From contig SSEL01000054.1 of the NCBI GenBank assembly GCA_008012315.1, forward strand, positions 1 through 40,908: a DNA stretch of 40,908 bases, given 5' to 3'. The position numbers were made by a program, and so were the translations under genes. This document shows, one piece after another, positions 17,899 to 26,377 of the stretch (positions are counted from its first letter, which is position 1; each line of letters begins with the position of its first letter). The notes below the pieces were generated by a model that was given only the letters and a program-made list of their open reading frames with translations, was not told the DNA's origin and did not search any database. This DNA comes from Rhodospirillaceae bacterium (GTDB lineage Bacteria; Pseudomonadota; Alphaproteobacteria; Dongiales; Dongiaceae).

Positions 17899-18858
17899 AT
17901 GATGATACCGGGCAAGCTTTTGCAGATTTCCGCCGTCGCCTTGATGGCCGCCGGCCTGTCGATGACGGCCATGATGCCGGCGGCGACGGCGGCCGATCTC
18001 GGTGCCAAGGACGAGCCGATCAAGCTCGCCATGCTCGAATGGACCGGCCAGCATGTCAGCAGCTATATCGCCGGCACCATCCTGCAGAAGATGGGATACA
18101 AGATCGATTACGTGACGGCGGGCAACTTCCCGCAGTTTTCCGGTCTTGCCGACGGGACGCTCAGCGCCTCGGTCGAAATCTGGATGAACAATGTCGGGGA
18201 CATTTTCCCGAAGACCCTGGAAGCCAAGCAGATCGAAGATCTCGGCCCGCTCGGGCTGGAGACCAAGGAAGGCTGGATCTATCCGAAATACATGACCGAT
18301 GTCTGCCCCGGCCTGCCGGATTGGAAGGCGCTGGAACAGCCGAGCTGCGTCCAGGCCTTGGCGACGCCGGAAACCTTCCCCAATGGCCGGTTGCTGGATT
18401 ATCCCTCCGATTGGGGTTCGCGTGGCGCGGCGATCGCCGCCAACAACAATTTGCCTTTGACGGCCATTCCGGCTGGTTCCGAAGGTGCGCTGGTGGCCGA
18501 GCTCGATTCCGCGCTTGCCGCCAAGAAGCCGATCCTGATGATGTTCTGGGGGCCGCATAGCGCGCTCGCCGGTGCCGATGTCGACTGGGTCAAGCTGCCG
18601 CCTTGCTCGGGCGACAAGTCGCAATGCATCACCCCGCCCGATGTCGACAAGATCGTCTGGTCCGGCTTTGGCAAGAAGTGGCCGGCTGCCTATGACTTCC
18701 TCAAGCATTTCCAGATGAATGCGCATGAGCAGGAACTGATGATGGCGCGGATCGAAAAGAAGGGCGAGAAGATCGAGGACGTCACGGCCGATTGGGTCGA
18801 GAAGAACAAGTCCGTCTGGCAACCCTGGGTCGATGCGGCGCAAGCTTCGGGCAGCTGA
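17899..18858 (+). CDS. Substrate-binding protein of a glycine betaine/quaternary-amine ABC transporter (OpuAC type)
   Basis: 319 residues from the ATG at 17899, set by GGGAGA five bases upstream. A signal peptide spans about residues 1-31, with cleavage likely after MMPAATA. The mature part belongs to the OpuAC/ProX-like periplasmic binding family: LAMLEWTGQHVSSYIAGTIL, then NFPQFSGLADGTLSASVEIWMNN, where conserved aromatic residues usually form the cation-pi cage around a quaternary ammonium. It ends EKNKSVWQPWVDAAQ as is common in this family. It is the first gene of an operon with the ATPase (97 bases downstream) and the fused permease. The ligand is unknown but is probably betaine-, carnitine- or choline-like. 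Confidence 0.88.
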   Translation: MMIPGKLLQISAVALMAAGLSMTAMMPAATAADLGAKDEPIKLAMLEWTGQHVSSYIAGTILQKMGYKIDYVTAGNFPQFSGLADGTLSASVEIWMNNVGDIFPKTLEAKQIEDLGPLGLETKEGWIYPKYMTDVCPGLPDWKALEQPSCVQALATPETFPNGRLLDYPSDWGSRGAAIAANNNLPLTAIPAGSEGALVAELDSALAAKKPILMMFWGPHSALAGADVDWVKLPPCSGDKSQCITPPDVDKIVWSGFGKKWPAAYDFLKHFQMNAHEQELMMARIEKKGEKIEDVTADWVEKNKSVWQPWVDAAQASGS

Positions 18859-18955
18859 CGACGCTTTCTTTTCACCCTGCTTCTCACTGGAATGTTCATC
18901 ATCGGGGCGCTTCGCCGATCGATTGTCGAAGCGCCCCGGCAGATCCGGAGATACG

Positions 18956-20032
18956 ATGACGCCTGAGATTGACGACCGGCCCGTCAAGCTCTCCTGCCGG
19001 AACCTATGGAAAATCTTCGGCCCTGATCCGCGCGGCATCCTCACCGCCATGAACGGCGCGGCCGGTGACCGGATGGTCTTGAAACAGCGCCTGCATCAAA
19101 GCGGCCATCTTGCCGCCACGATCGACGTCAATTTCGACATCCGCCTGGGTGAAATCTTCGTCATCATGGGGCTGTCGGGCTCCGGCAAATCCACGCTGGT
19201 GCGTTGCCTGTCACGGCTGATCGAGCCGACCATGGGCGAGATCCTGCTGGGTGGCGAGGACCTGCTGACCGTCAGCAAGGCGCGTCTCATCGAACTTCGC
19301 CGCCGCGCAATGGGCATGGTGTTCCAGAATTTCGGCCTGCTGCCACATCTGACCGTGTGCGATAACGTCGCCTTCCCGCTGCGCATTCAAGGCATGAGCG
19401 AGACCGAGCGGCTGTCCCGGGCGAAGGACATGATCGACCTTGTCGGCCTGAACGGCAAGGAAGCGGCGTTTCCGCATCAATTGTCCGGCGGCCAGCAGCA
19501 GCGTGTCGGCATTGCCCGGTCGCTGGCGGTCGGGCCGGAGCTGTGGTTCCTGGACGAGCCGTTCTCCGCGCTGGATCCGCTGATCCGCCGGCAGATGCAG
19601 GACGAGTTCCTGCGCCTTCAGCGCATGCTGCAAAAGACCATCATCTTCATTACCCACGATATCGCTGAAGCATTCCGTCTCGCCGATCGCATCGCCATCA
19701 TGCGCGATGGTGAGGTCATTCAGCTCGGCCGGCCGGCCGACATCGCGCTGAAGCCGGCAAACGATTACGTCGCCGATTTCACCGAGGAGATTTCACTGAC
19801 CCGCGTCATATCGGTCGCCGATGTCATGACGCCAGCCGGCAACGACGTCGCCGGCCTTTCGGTAAAGCCGGTCTCGGCGCGGCTGATGCTGGAGGAACTG
19901 GTGCCGCAACTGGCGGCCGGCGTGTCCGCTTTTCCGGTCGTCGATGAGAATGACCGTCTGCTCGGACAGGTGGCCGCCGCCGATATCGTCGATATTCTGG
20001 AACGCGATCGGCGGCGCAGGCACCGGGCATGA
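18956..20032 (+). CDS. Betaine-type ABC transporter ATPase with C-terminal CBS region (ProV/OpuAA type)
   Basis: 358 residues from the ATG at 18956 (GGAG five bases before it); the longer open frame from 18833 overlaps the previous gene. Walker A is GLSGSGKST, the Q-loop GMVFQNFGLLPH, the signature LSGGQQQRVGIARSL, and Walker B LWFLDEPFSALDP. After the ATPase domain (to about residue 280) a CBS-like segment follows: SVADVMTPAG, then AFPVVDENDRLLGQVAAADIVDIL. CBS regions in OpuA and ProV are known to sense ionic strength or nucleotides; a single shortened region here may still gate transport. Its stop overlaps the permease start as ATGA (20029-20032), indicating translational coupling. Confidence 0.92.
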   Translation: MTPEIDDRPVKLSCRNLWKIFGPDPRGILTAMNGAAGDRMVLKQRLHQSGHLAATIDVNFDIRLGEIFVIMGLSGSGKSTLVRCLSRLIEPTMGEILLGGEDLLTVSKARLIELRRRAMGMVFQNFGLLPHLTVCDNVAFPLRIQGMSETERLSRAKDMIDLVGLNGKEAAFPHQLSGGQQQRVGIARSLAVGPELWFLDEPFSALDPLIRRQMQDEFLRLQRMLQKTIIFITHDIAEAFRLADRIAIMRDGEVIQLGRPADIALKPANDYVADFTEEISLTRVISVADVMTPAGNDVAGLSVKPVSARLMLEELVPQLAAGVSAFPVVDENDRLLGQVAAADIVDILERDRRRRHRA

Positions 20033-22131
20033 TCGCTAGCGATCTCACCTTGTCGCCGACCGCGAGCCGGCCCTGGAAAAGCGGGCTCTGGGTCTCGCTC
20101 CTGGCCTTGGCTCTGGTTGCGGCCTGCCTGATGCTGCGCAGCCGCTTGCCCTGGCTGAGCCTTTATCCGCCGGCCTGGGTCGTGCCGATTGCCGCCTGGG
20201 TCAATCATGTCAGCGACTGGGTCTCCGCGCTCCTGCAGCCGATCTGCCGGTCTTTCGCCTGGATGCTCGGCGGCCCGATGGCCTGGTTGCGCGGCTTCCT
20301 GGTCTGGCTGCCCTGGCCGGCGGTGGCCCTGGCGGCGACGCTGATCGCGTACAAGGCCCAGGGCTGGCGGCTGGCGGCTTTTGCAGTTGCGGTCGTCGCC
20401 TATCTGCTCCTCACCGGCTACTGGCCGGCGACGATGAACACCATGGCGCTGGTCATCCTGGCGGTGCCGATCTCGGTCATCGCCGGTTTCGGCCTGGGCG
20501 TGCTGGCCTTTGCCTTGCCGCGGGCACGCGCGGTGATCGAAGCTGCGCTCGATCTGATGCAGACCGTGCCGGCCTTCGCCTATCTCATTCCGCTCCTGAT
20601 CCTCTTCGGCTTCGGTCCGGTGGTCGGCCTGATCGCCAGCATCGTCTTCGCGGTTCCACCGATGGTGCGCAACACGCTGCTTGGCCTCAGCCAGGTGCCC
20701 CCGGTCATCAAGGAAGCCGGGCTGATGTCGGGCTGCACCGTCTGGCAGGGCTTCTGGCATGCCGAGGTGCCGACGGCGAAGCCGCAATTGCTGATGGGTG
20801 TCAACCAGACGACCATGGCGGCCTTTAGCATGGTGATCATCGCCTCCCTGGCGGGCGGCTCGGCCGATATCGGCTGGGAAGTGCTGAGCGCGGTACGTCA
20901 GGCGGATTTCGGGCGCAGCCTGCTATCCGGCCTCGTCATCGCCTTGGTCGCCGTCCTGATCGACCGGATCACACTGGGATTCGCAAAAAGTGGCGAGGCG
21001 CCTGCATCACAGGACAGCCGGCTGTCCGGCCGCCGCCTGTTGGCCATCCTTGCCGCCATCATGCTGGGCGGCCTTCTGCTCCGCCTGATGGCAGGCAATG
21101 CCGACTGGCTGGCCGGCTCGGTCCAGATCATCAACATGAAGGCCCTGGATGACGCTATTCTCGGACTTGTGCGGGATCACGCCAGCCTGATCGACAGCAT
21201 CCGCAACGGCATCATCTCGTTCCTGATGCTGCCGGTCCGCATCGGCCTGGAGAAGGCGGTGACCCCCTTCACCTGGGGACTGACGCTGACGCCGGCCGGC
21301 ATCGCGTTTTATGTCCTGCTGGTCGCCGGCATCGCGCTGTTCGCCGCCTGGAAATGGAACAGGCAGGCAGGGCTCACGGCAATCTGGCTCGGCATCTTCC
21401 TTTATTTTGGCCTGACTACCTTCCCCTGGCCGGCTTTGATGCTGGCTGCCGGCCTGCTGGTCTGGCGCATCGCCGATGCCCGGATGGCTTTGGCCGCTTT
21501 GGCGGCCCTGGCTTTCGCCTTGTTGTCCGGCTTGTGGCTGCAGACGATGATGTCGATCTATCTTTGCGCCCTGGCCGTGCTGCTTTGCCTGCTGTTCGGC
21601 GGTGCGATCGGCCTCTGGGCGGCGCATAGCGACCGGGTCTCGGCGCTCGTCCGGCCGTTCAACGACGCCTTGCAGACCATGCCGCAATTCGTCTTCCTGA
21701 TCCCCGCTTTGATGTTCTTCAAGGTGGGCGAATTGACCGCGCTGATTGCCGTCATGCTTTATGCCATCGTGCCGCCGATCCGCTATGTCGAACACGGCTT
21801 GCGGCATGTCCCGCCCCATGTGGTGGAGGCGGCGGTGCAATCAGGCTGCACGCCGTCGCAATTGCTGTGGCTGGTGAAGCTGCCGCTCGCATTGCCGACC
21901 ATCATGCTCGGCGTCAATCAAACCATCATGGCGGCGCTGTCGATGCTGGCGATCTCGGCGCTGGTGGGAACCCGGGACCTCGGCCAGCAAGTCTATATCG
22001 CCTTGGGCAAGGCGGATGCCGGCCTGGGGCTGACCGCCGGCCTGATGATCGCCCTGATCGCCATGGTCTCCGACCGCGCCATCCGCATTTGGTGCCTGAA
22101 GCGCCAGGCACCGGCATTGCGCGCCGGATGA
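20029..22131 (+). CDS. Fused double permease of the betaine-type ABC transporter
   Basis: 700 residues, about twice the length of a normal ProW-type permease, with two homologous binding-protein-dependent transport domains. The first core is at about residues 177-275 (LMQTVPAFAYLIPLLILF, then KEAGLMSGCT and VPTAKPQLLMGVNQTTMAA). The second is at about 547-645 (ALQTMPQFVFLIPALMFF, then VEAAVQSGCT and LPLALPTIMLGVNQTIMAA). Each carries the EAA-type loop that contacts the ATPase. So one polypeptide provides the pair of transmembrane domains usually made by a homodimer, and the two halves are free to diverge. Known betaine importers include fused and unfused forms; the two-domain form is less usual. 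It is the last gene of the transporter operon. Confidence 0.92.
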   Translation: MIASDLTLSPTASRPWKSGLWVSLLALALVAACLMLRSRLPWLSLYPPAWVVPIAAWVNHVSDWVSALLQPICRSFAWMLGGPMAWLRGFLVWLPWPAVALAATLIAYKAQGWRLAAFAVAVVAYLLLTGYWPATMNTMALVILAVPISVIAGFGLGVLAFALPRARAVIEAALDLMQTVPAFAYLIPLLILFGFGPVVGLIASIVFAVPPMVRNTLLGLSQVPPVIKEAGLMSGCTVWQGFWHAEVPTAKPQLLMGVNQTTMAAFSMVIIASLAGGSADIGWEVLSAVRQADFGRSLLSGLVIALVAVLIDRITLGFAKSGEAPASQDSRLSGRRLLAILAAIMLGGLLLRLMAGNADWLAGSVQIINMKALDDAILGLVRDHASLIDSIRNGIISFLMLPVRIGLEKAVTPFTWGLTLTPAGIAFYVLLVAGIALFAAWKWNRQAGLTAIWLGIFLYFGLTTFPWPALMLAAGLLVWRIADARMALAALAALAFALLSGLWLQTMMSIYLCALAVLLCLLFGGAIGLWAAHSDRVSALVRPFNDALQTMPQFVFLIPALMFFKVGELTALIAVMLYAIVPPIRYVEHGLRHVPPHVVEAAVQSGCTPSQLLWLVKLPLALPTIMLGVNQTIMAALSMLAISALVGTRDLGQQVYIALGKADAGLGLTAGLMIALIAMVSDRAIRIWCLKRQAPALRAG

Positions 22132-22140
22132 CCGAAGCCG

Positions 22141-23193
22141 TCAGCGCAATGTGGGCGATTGCAGGCTGGGCTGGCTCTTGGCGGCGAGATTGGTGACGCC
22201 CTTGCGGCGGAAGACCGGCGCGGTTGTCGTTTGCCGGCGGTCGGCGCTGGGCGAGCAGCCGAAGACGCTGCGATAGACGCGCGAGAAGTTTTCGAGCGAT
22301 GTGAAGCCGCAGCCCATCGCCACTTCGGTTACCGGCAGTTCCGTCTGTTGCAGCAATTGATGCGCCTTGGCCAGGCGGATGCGGGTATATTCCCGCGTCA
22401 GCGTGGTGCCCAGATGATGCTGGAAATGGCGCTGCAGCTGGCGTTGCGACAGGCCGACCATGGCAGCGATCTCGCCACAGGAAAGTGGCTCCTCGATCGC
22501 CGCGCGCATGATCTCGACGGCGCGACGGATGGCCTGGCCGCCGTTTTCCGCCTTGCCGGCATCTCCCCGAAGATCGCCTTGCGCCTCGCTGGAACATTGT
22601 TCCTGTGCGCCGGCGCGCTGCCGGCCGATCAGCATATGCTGGCCGATCTCCTCGGCGAGGTCGCCTTCGCCATGCAGGCCCATCCAGTGCAGCATCATGT
22701 CCAGGATCGCGGTGGCACCGGCGCAGGTCAGACGGCCGCGATCGATCTTATAAAGAATGGGCTTCGCCTTGGTGTTCGGATAGCGCTCCTGGAAGCCCTC
22801 CAGATTGTCCCAATGCGCCGCCACCTCGTGATCGTCCAGCAGGCCGGCGGCGGCGAGAATTTCGCTGCCCGTCTCGATGCCGCCGATTTCGACGCCGAAC
22901 CGTGCCATGCGCCGCAGCCAGTTGGTGACGCGCTGATCCTTGACATGCTGTTTCGGATTGAAGCTGGCGAGGACGAAGATGGTCTGGAATGCGTTTTCTG
23001 CGGGCAGGCCGCCATCAACCGGCACCAGCATGCTGTTGCTGGCACGCACCGGCTGCCCATCCGCCGAGAGGATCGACCAGTCGAAGACCTGCTGCTGCGC
23101 CAGCCAGTTACCGACAAACAGGGTTTCAACGGCCAAAGCGAGACCCAGATTGGAAAAATCGGGGCTGAGCAGAAAGGCGACTTTTCGCGGCAT
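22141..23193 (-). CDS. GlxA-family AraC-type regulator (GbdR/CdhR-like)
   Basis: 350 residues from the ATG at 23193, where the protein begins MPRKVAFLLSPDFSNLGLAL; the frame is open up to 23286 but that addition looks unnecessary. The N-terminal region is a DJ-1/PfpI-like amidotransferase fold: ILSADGQPVRASNSM, then GIETGSEILAAAGLLDDHE where catalytic members have Cys, so it is probably a non-enzymatic ligand sensor. The C-terminal AraC domain has two helix-turn-helix motifs (IAAMVGLSQRQLQRHFQHHL and VTEVAMGCGFTSLENFSRVY). This is the layout of GbdR, CdhR and related regulators, which respond to glycine betaine, dimethylglycine or carnitine. It lies between the transporter and the oxygenase genes and probably activates them. 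Confidence 0.88.
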   Translation of the reverse strand: MPRKVAFLLSPDFSNLGLALAVETLFVGNWLAQQQVFDWSILSADGQPVRASNSMLVPVDGGLPAENAFQTIFVLASFNPKQHVKDQRVTNWLRRMARFGVEIGGIETGSEILAAAGLLDDHEVAAHWDNLEGFQERYPNTKAKPILYKIDRGRLTCAGATAILDMMLHWMGLHGEGDLAEEIGQHMLIGRQRAGAQEQCSSEAQGDLRGDAGKAENGGQAIRRAVEIMRAAIEEPLSCGEIAAMVGLSQRQLQRHFQHHLGTTLTREYTRIRLAKAHQLLQQTELPVTEVAMGCGFTSLENFSRVYRSVFGCSPSADRRQTTTAPVFRRKGVTNLAAKSQPSLQSPTLR

Positions 23194-23482
23194 AGGACGA
23201 TCCCTGACTTGAACCGCCCCCGGCGCGGCGGCCTCAGGCTCCATTGCATCGCCGATGGCAAGGAAGAACCTGACAAAGAGCGACATTACTAGGCGTTTTT
23301 TGTTAAGTGTCGGTTTTTACACCGCAAGGGAACGGCATTCTGGTCTTGGGCATGCATCCGGCAAATTACGACATGCCACCGACGCCCGGCATCAAGTCGC
23401 AAGCGGGCGGCGACAGCAGATTTTGCCTGAACGGGAGAGCGGAATGTGCGCTCCCATGGATGCAGTGATTGGGAGAACGACG
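23194..23482. promoter_or_regulatory. Divergent control region between the GlxA-type regulator and the Rieske oxygenase
   Basis: A 289-base gap. TGTCG pentamers occur in both orientations at 23281-23285 (minus), 23308-23312 (plus), 23369-23373 (minus) and 23411-23415 (minus). Repeated short half-sites would suit an AraC-type activator, but the motif is short and could be chance. The run from 23291 to 23320 is locally T-rich (GTTTTTTGTTAAG), a plausible promoter core. This is inference from position. Confidence 0.3.
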
Positions 23483-24616
23483 ATGTTCGCGAAGAAAACC
23501 ACCTGGGAAATCGGCGAGCCGGAAACCGCGGTTACCTTGCCGGCGAAGTTCTTCTATGACCAGGAGATCTTCAACGAAGAGAAGTGGAACGTCTTTTTCA
23601 AGAGCTGGCATTGCGTCTGCCATGAAAGCGATGTGCCGGAAGCCGGCTCCTTCGTCACCGAGAACATCTTCGAGCAGAGCGTCATTGTCGTGCGGGGCCG
23701 TGACAATGAAATTCGCGCTTTCCACAATGTCTGCCAGCATCGCGGCAACCGCCTGATCAACGAGCGGCGCGGCAAGGCCAATGTCGTCTTCCGCTGCGGC
23801 TATCATTCCTGGAGCTACGGCCTCGATGGCGCCTTGCGCTCGGCGCCCCGGAGCGAGTGCCTGCAGGGTTTCGATAAAGGCGGCCACGGGCTGAAATCCG
23901 TCCGGATGGAAATCTTCGCCGGCTTTGTCTTCATCAATTTCGACAACAACGCGCAATCGATCGCGGAAATGTGCCCCGGCGCCGAAGCGGAAATCGGCCG
24001 CTTCATTCCCGATCTCGACAAGATGCGCCTGATCGAGGAGGTCGATGTCCAGGTCGATGCGAACTGGAAAGTCATCCAGGAAAACTCCATCGAAGGCTAT
24101 CACTTCGACCTGTCCGGCCCGGTGCATAAGCATCTCACCAGCCTGATCGACTACAAATCCTACGCGCTGAAGGAACATGGCAATTGGTGGACCTATATGG
24201 CGCCGCCGAAAACCGGTGTGACTGCGGCCTATGGCACGGAAATCAACGGCGCCAGCTATCAGACCGACTGGTTCTTCAATATCGGCCTGTTCCCCAACAC
24301 GACCTTCTATTGCTTCCCCTTCACCGACATGCTGGGGACCTTCATCATGATCCCGACCGGGCCTGAAACCTCGCTCCTGCGTTTCGGCTATTACGGGCCG
24401 AACGGCCAGATCCCCGACCTGACCAAGGCCGGCATTCGTTGGATGAACACCGAATTGGGCCCGGAAGATATCGCGCTCAACCTGACGACCCAGAAGGGGC
24501 TGCATTCCTTCGGCTACGACCAGGGGCGTTACCTGATCGATGCCGAGCGCAGCAACCAGAGCGAACACCTGGTGCATCATTTCCACAAGCTCTATTACCA
24601 GGCCCTGCGTCCCTGA
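23483..24616 (+). CDS. Rieske-type non-heme iron oxygenase, alpha subunit (CntA/GbcA-like)
   Basis: 377 residues from the ATG at 23483, set by GGGAGA six bases upstream. The Rieske cluster ligands are C84, H86 (CQHRGN), C105 and H108 (CGYHSW). The catalytic region has WKVIQENSIEGYHFDL with likely iron ligands H207 and H215 and the acidic residue D329 in GPEDIALNLTTQKGL. CntA and GbcA have two His four residues apart, while here seven residues separate H207 and H215, an unusual spacing. The family hydroxylates or N-demethylates quaternary amines such as carnitine, glycine betaine or stachydrine. No ferredoxin-reductase partner is encoded nearby, so electrons must come from a distant gene. The flanking betaine-type transporter and GMC flavoprotein support a quaternary-amine substrate. 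Confidence 0.87.
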   Translation: MFAKKTTWEIGEPETAVTLPAKFFYDQEIFNEEKWNVFFKSWHCVCHESDVPEAGSFVTENIFEQSVIVVRGRDNEIRAFHNVCQHRGNRLINERRGKANVVFRCGYHSWSYGLDGALRSAPRSECLQGFDKGGHGLKSVRMEIFAGFVFINFDNNAQSIAEMCPGAEAEIGRFIPDLDKMRLIEEVDVQVDANWKVIQENSIEGYHFDLSGPVHKHLTSLIDYKSYALKEHGNWWTYMAPPKTGVTAAYGTEINGASYQTDWFFNIGLFPNTTFYCFPFTDMLGTFIMIPTGPETSLLRFGYYGPNGQIPDLTKAGIRWMNTELGPEDIALNLTTQKGLHSFGYDQGRYLIDAERSNQSEHLVHHFHKLYYQALRP

Positions 24617-24669
24617 TAAGGGTGCCGCTATCGGCTGAATACGCAAGATTTGAATTCAGGGAGTGAAGC

Positions 24670-26352
24670 ATGTCTGGTCCCGGCATTGGGAAGGACGCGA
24701 AGTTCGATTACATCATCGTTGGCGCCGGGTCGGCCGGCTGCGTTCTCGCAGCCCGCCTGACCGAAGATGCGGATTGCCGCGTCTTGCTGCTGGAAGCCGG
24801 GCCGGCCGATAAGGGGTGGGAGATCCACATGCCCTCCGGCATGGCCCGCCTCTTGTCCTCGACCAAATATAACTGGGCCTATGTCTCGGACCCGGAGCCC
24901 TATCTCGACAATCGCCGCCTGTCGCATCCGCGCGGGCGTGTGCTGGGCGGATCGTCCTCGATCAACGGCATGATGTATGTGCGCGGCCATGCCCGCGATT
25001 ACGATCATTGGGCGCAATCCGGCTGCCGCGGCTGGAACTATGCCGACATCCTGCCGTATTTCCGCCGCGCCGAAAGCCATATGAAGGGCGGTGACGAGTA
25101 TCACGGCAAGGATGGGCCGCTGCGCGTCTCGTCGCCGGAAATCAACGGCTCGCCGCTGGCCAATGCCTTCATCCAGGCCGGTATCGAAGCCGGCTATCCC
25201 TATACGCCCGATGCCAATGGCCGCCAGCAGGAAGGCTTCGGGCCGATGGACCGCACCACCAGCAACGGCAAGCGCTGGAGCACAGCGCGGGGCTATCTGG
25301 CCCAGGCGGAGGGGCGTCCCAATCTCACCATCCGGTCCGGGGCCTTGACGTTGCAGGTGCTGCTGGACGGCCGGCGCGCGATCGGGGTCGAATATGCCCG
25401 CGACGGCAAGGCCGAAAAGATCTATGCCGATCGCGAAGTCATCCTTTGCGGCGGCGCCATCAATTCGCCGCAGCTGCTGCACGTTTCCGGCATCGGCCCG
25501 GCGGATCATCTCAAATCCGCCGGCATCCAGGTGCGCCATGACCTGCCGGGGGTCGGCGAGAATCTCAACGATCACCCCGACGTCGTGATCCAGCATTGGT
25601 GCAAGCAGCCGATCACGCTTTACAGCGTCACCAAGGGACCGCGTAAGCTGATGACGGGGCTGCAGTGGTTCCTGTCGCAAAAGGGTGCGGCCGCAACCAA
25701 TCACTTCGAGGCCGGCGCCTTCATTCGCAGCCGTGCGGGCATCGAACATCCCGATCTGCAATTGACCTTCATGCCGCTGGCCGTCAAGCCGGGCACGGTG
25801 GACAGTGTTCCGGGCCATGCCTTCCAGGTGCATCTCGATCTGATGCGGGCTCATAGCCGCGGCCATGTCCGGGCCCGGTCCGCCAATCCCAAGGAACCGC
25901 CGGCCATTCTGTTCAATTACATGCAGGACCCGCGCGATGTGGCCGATATGCGCCAGGGTGTCAGACTGGTGCGCGAGATCCTGTCACAGCGGGCTTTGGC
26001 GCCCTATCGCGGCGATGAGATCTTTCCGGGAATCGACGTGACCTCGGATGACGCGATCGATGCCTGGGTGCGCCAGGCCGTGGAGACCTGCTATCATCCG
26101 GTCGGCACCTGCAAGATGGGCAGCGAGACGGATCGCCACGCGGTGGTCGATAGTGAGTTGCGCGTGCACGGGCTTTCGTCCCTGCGCGTGGTCGATGCCT
26201 CGGTCATGCCGTCGATCGTCAGCGGCAATACCAATGCGCCGACCATCATGATCGCCGAAAAGGCCAGCGACATCATTCGCAACCGGAAACCGCTGCCGTC
26301 GCAACCATCGCCGGTCTGGATCAATCCGACCTGGGAAACCGCCCAACGCTGA
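24670..26352 (+). CDS. GMC-family flavin dehydrogenase, choline-dehydrogenase-like
   Basis: 560 residues; GGGAG lies about seven bases before the ATG. The FAD motif GAGSAG spans residues 18-23, followed by LLLEAGP. The GMC signatures are present as GRVLGGSSSINGMMYVRG and, later, GGAINSPQLLHVSGIGP. The catalytic His is H476 in TCYHPVGTCKMG, and the paired residue lies in SGNTNAPTIMIAEKASD (N520 or N522). This closely resembles BetA choline dehydrogenase, but many GMC alcohol dehydrogenases do too. It lies 53 bases after the Rieske gene and 25 before the aldolase gene on the same strand, so they are co-transcribed. It probably oxidises an alcohol intermediate or the imported substrate. No betB-type aldehyde dehydrogenase accompanies it. 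Confidence 0.9.
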   Translation: MSGPGIGKDAKFDYIIVGAGSAGCVLAARLTEDADCRVLLLEAGPADKGWEIHMPSGMARLLSSTKYNWAYVSDPEPYLDNRRLSHPRGRVLGGSSSINGMMYVRGHARDYDHWAQSGCRGWNYADILPYFRRAESHMKGGDEYHGKDGPLRVSSPEINGSPLANAFIQAGIEAGYPYTPDANGRQQEGFGPMDRTTSNGKRWSTARGYLAQAEGRPNLTIRSGALTLQVLLDGRRAIGVEYARDGKAEKIYADREVILCGGAINSPQLLHVSGIGPADHLKSAGIQVRHDLPGVGENLNDHPDVVIQHWCKQPITLYSVTKGPRKLMTGLQWFLSQKGAAATNHFEAGAFIRSRAGIEHPDLQLTFMPLAVKPGTVDSVPGHAFQVHLDLMRAHSRGHVRARSANPKEPPAILFNYMQDPRDVADMRQGVRLVREILSQRALAPYRGDEIFPGIDVTSDDAIDAWVRQAVETCYHPVGTCKMGSETDRHAVVDSELRVHGLSSLRVVDASVMPSIVSGNTNAPTIMIAEKASDIIRNRKPLPSQPSPVWINPTWETAQR

Positions 26353-26377
26353 TGCACCGTCGCGCAGGAGAAATGTC

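Noticed and set aside
17818..19050. A 410-residue minus-strand frame antisense to the binding protein
   Set aside because: Shadow frame; the plus strand has a signal peptide and the conserved binding-protein blocks.
23366..24646. A 426-residue minus-strand frame antisense to the Rieske gene
   Set aside because: No ribosome binding site or motif, while the plus strand has the complete Rieske ligand set.
24628..25866. A 412-residue minus-strand frame antisense to the GMC gene
   Set aside because: Shadow of a gene with intact FAD and GMC signatures.
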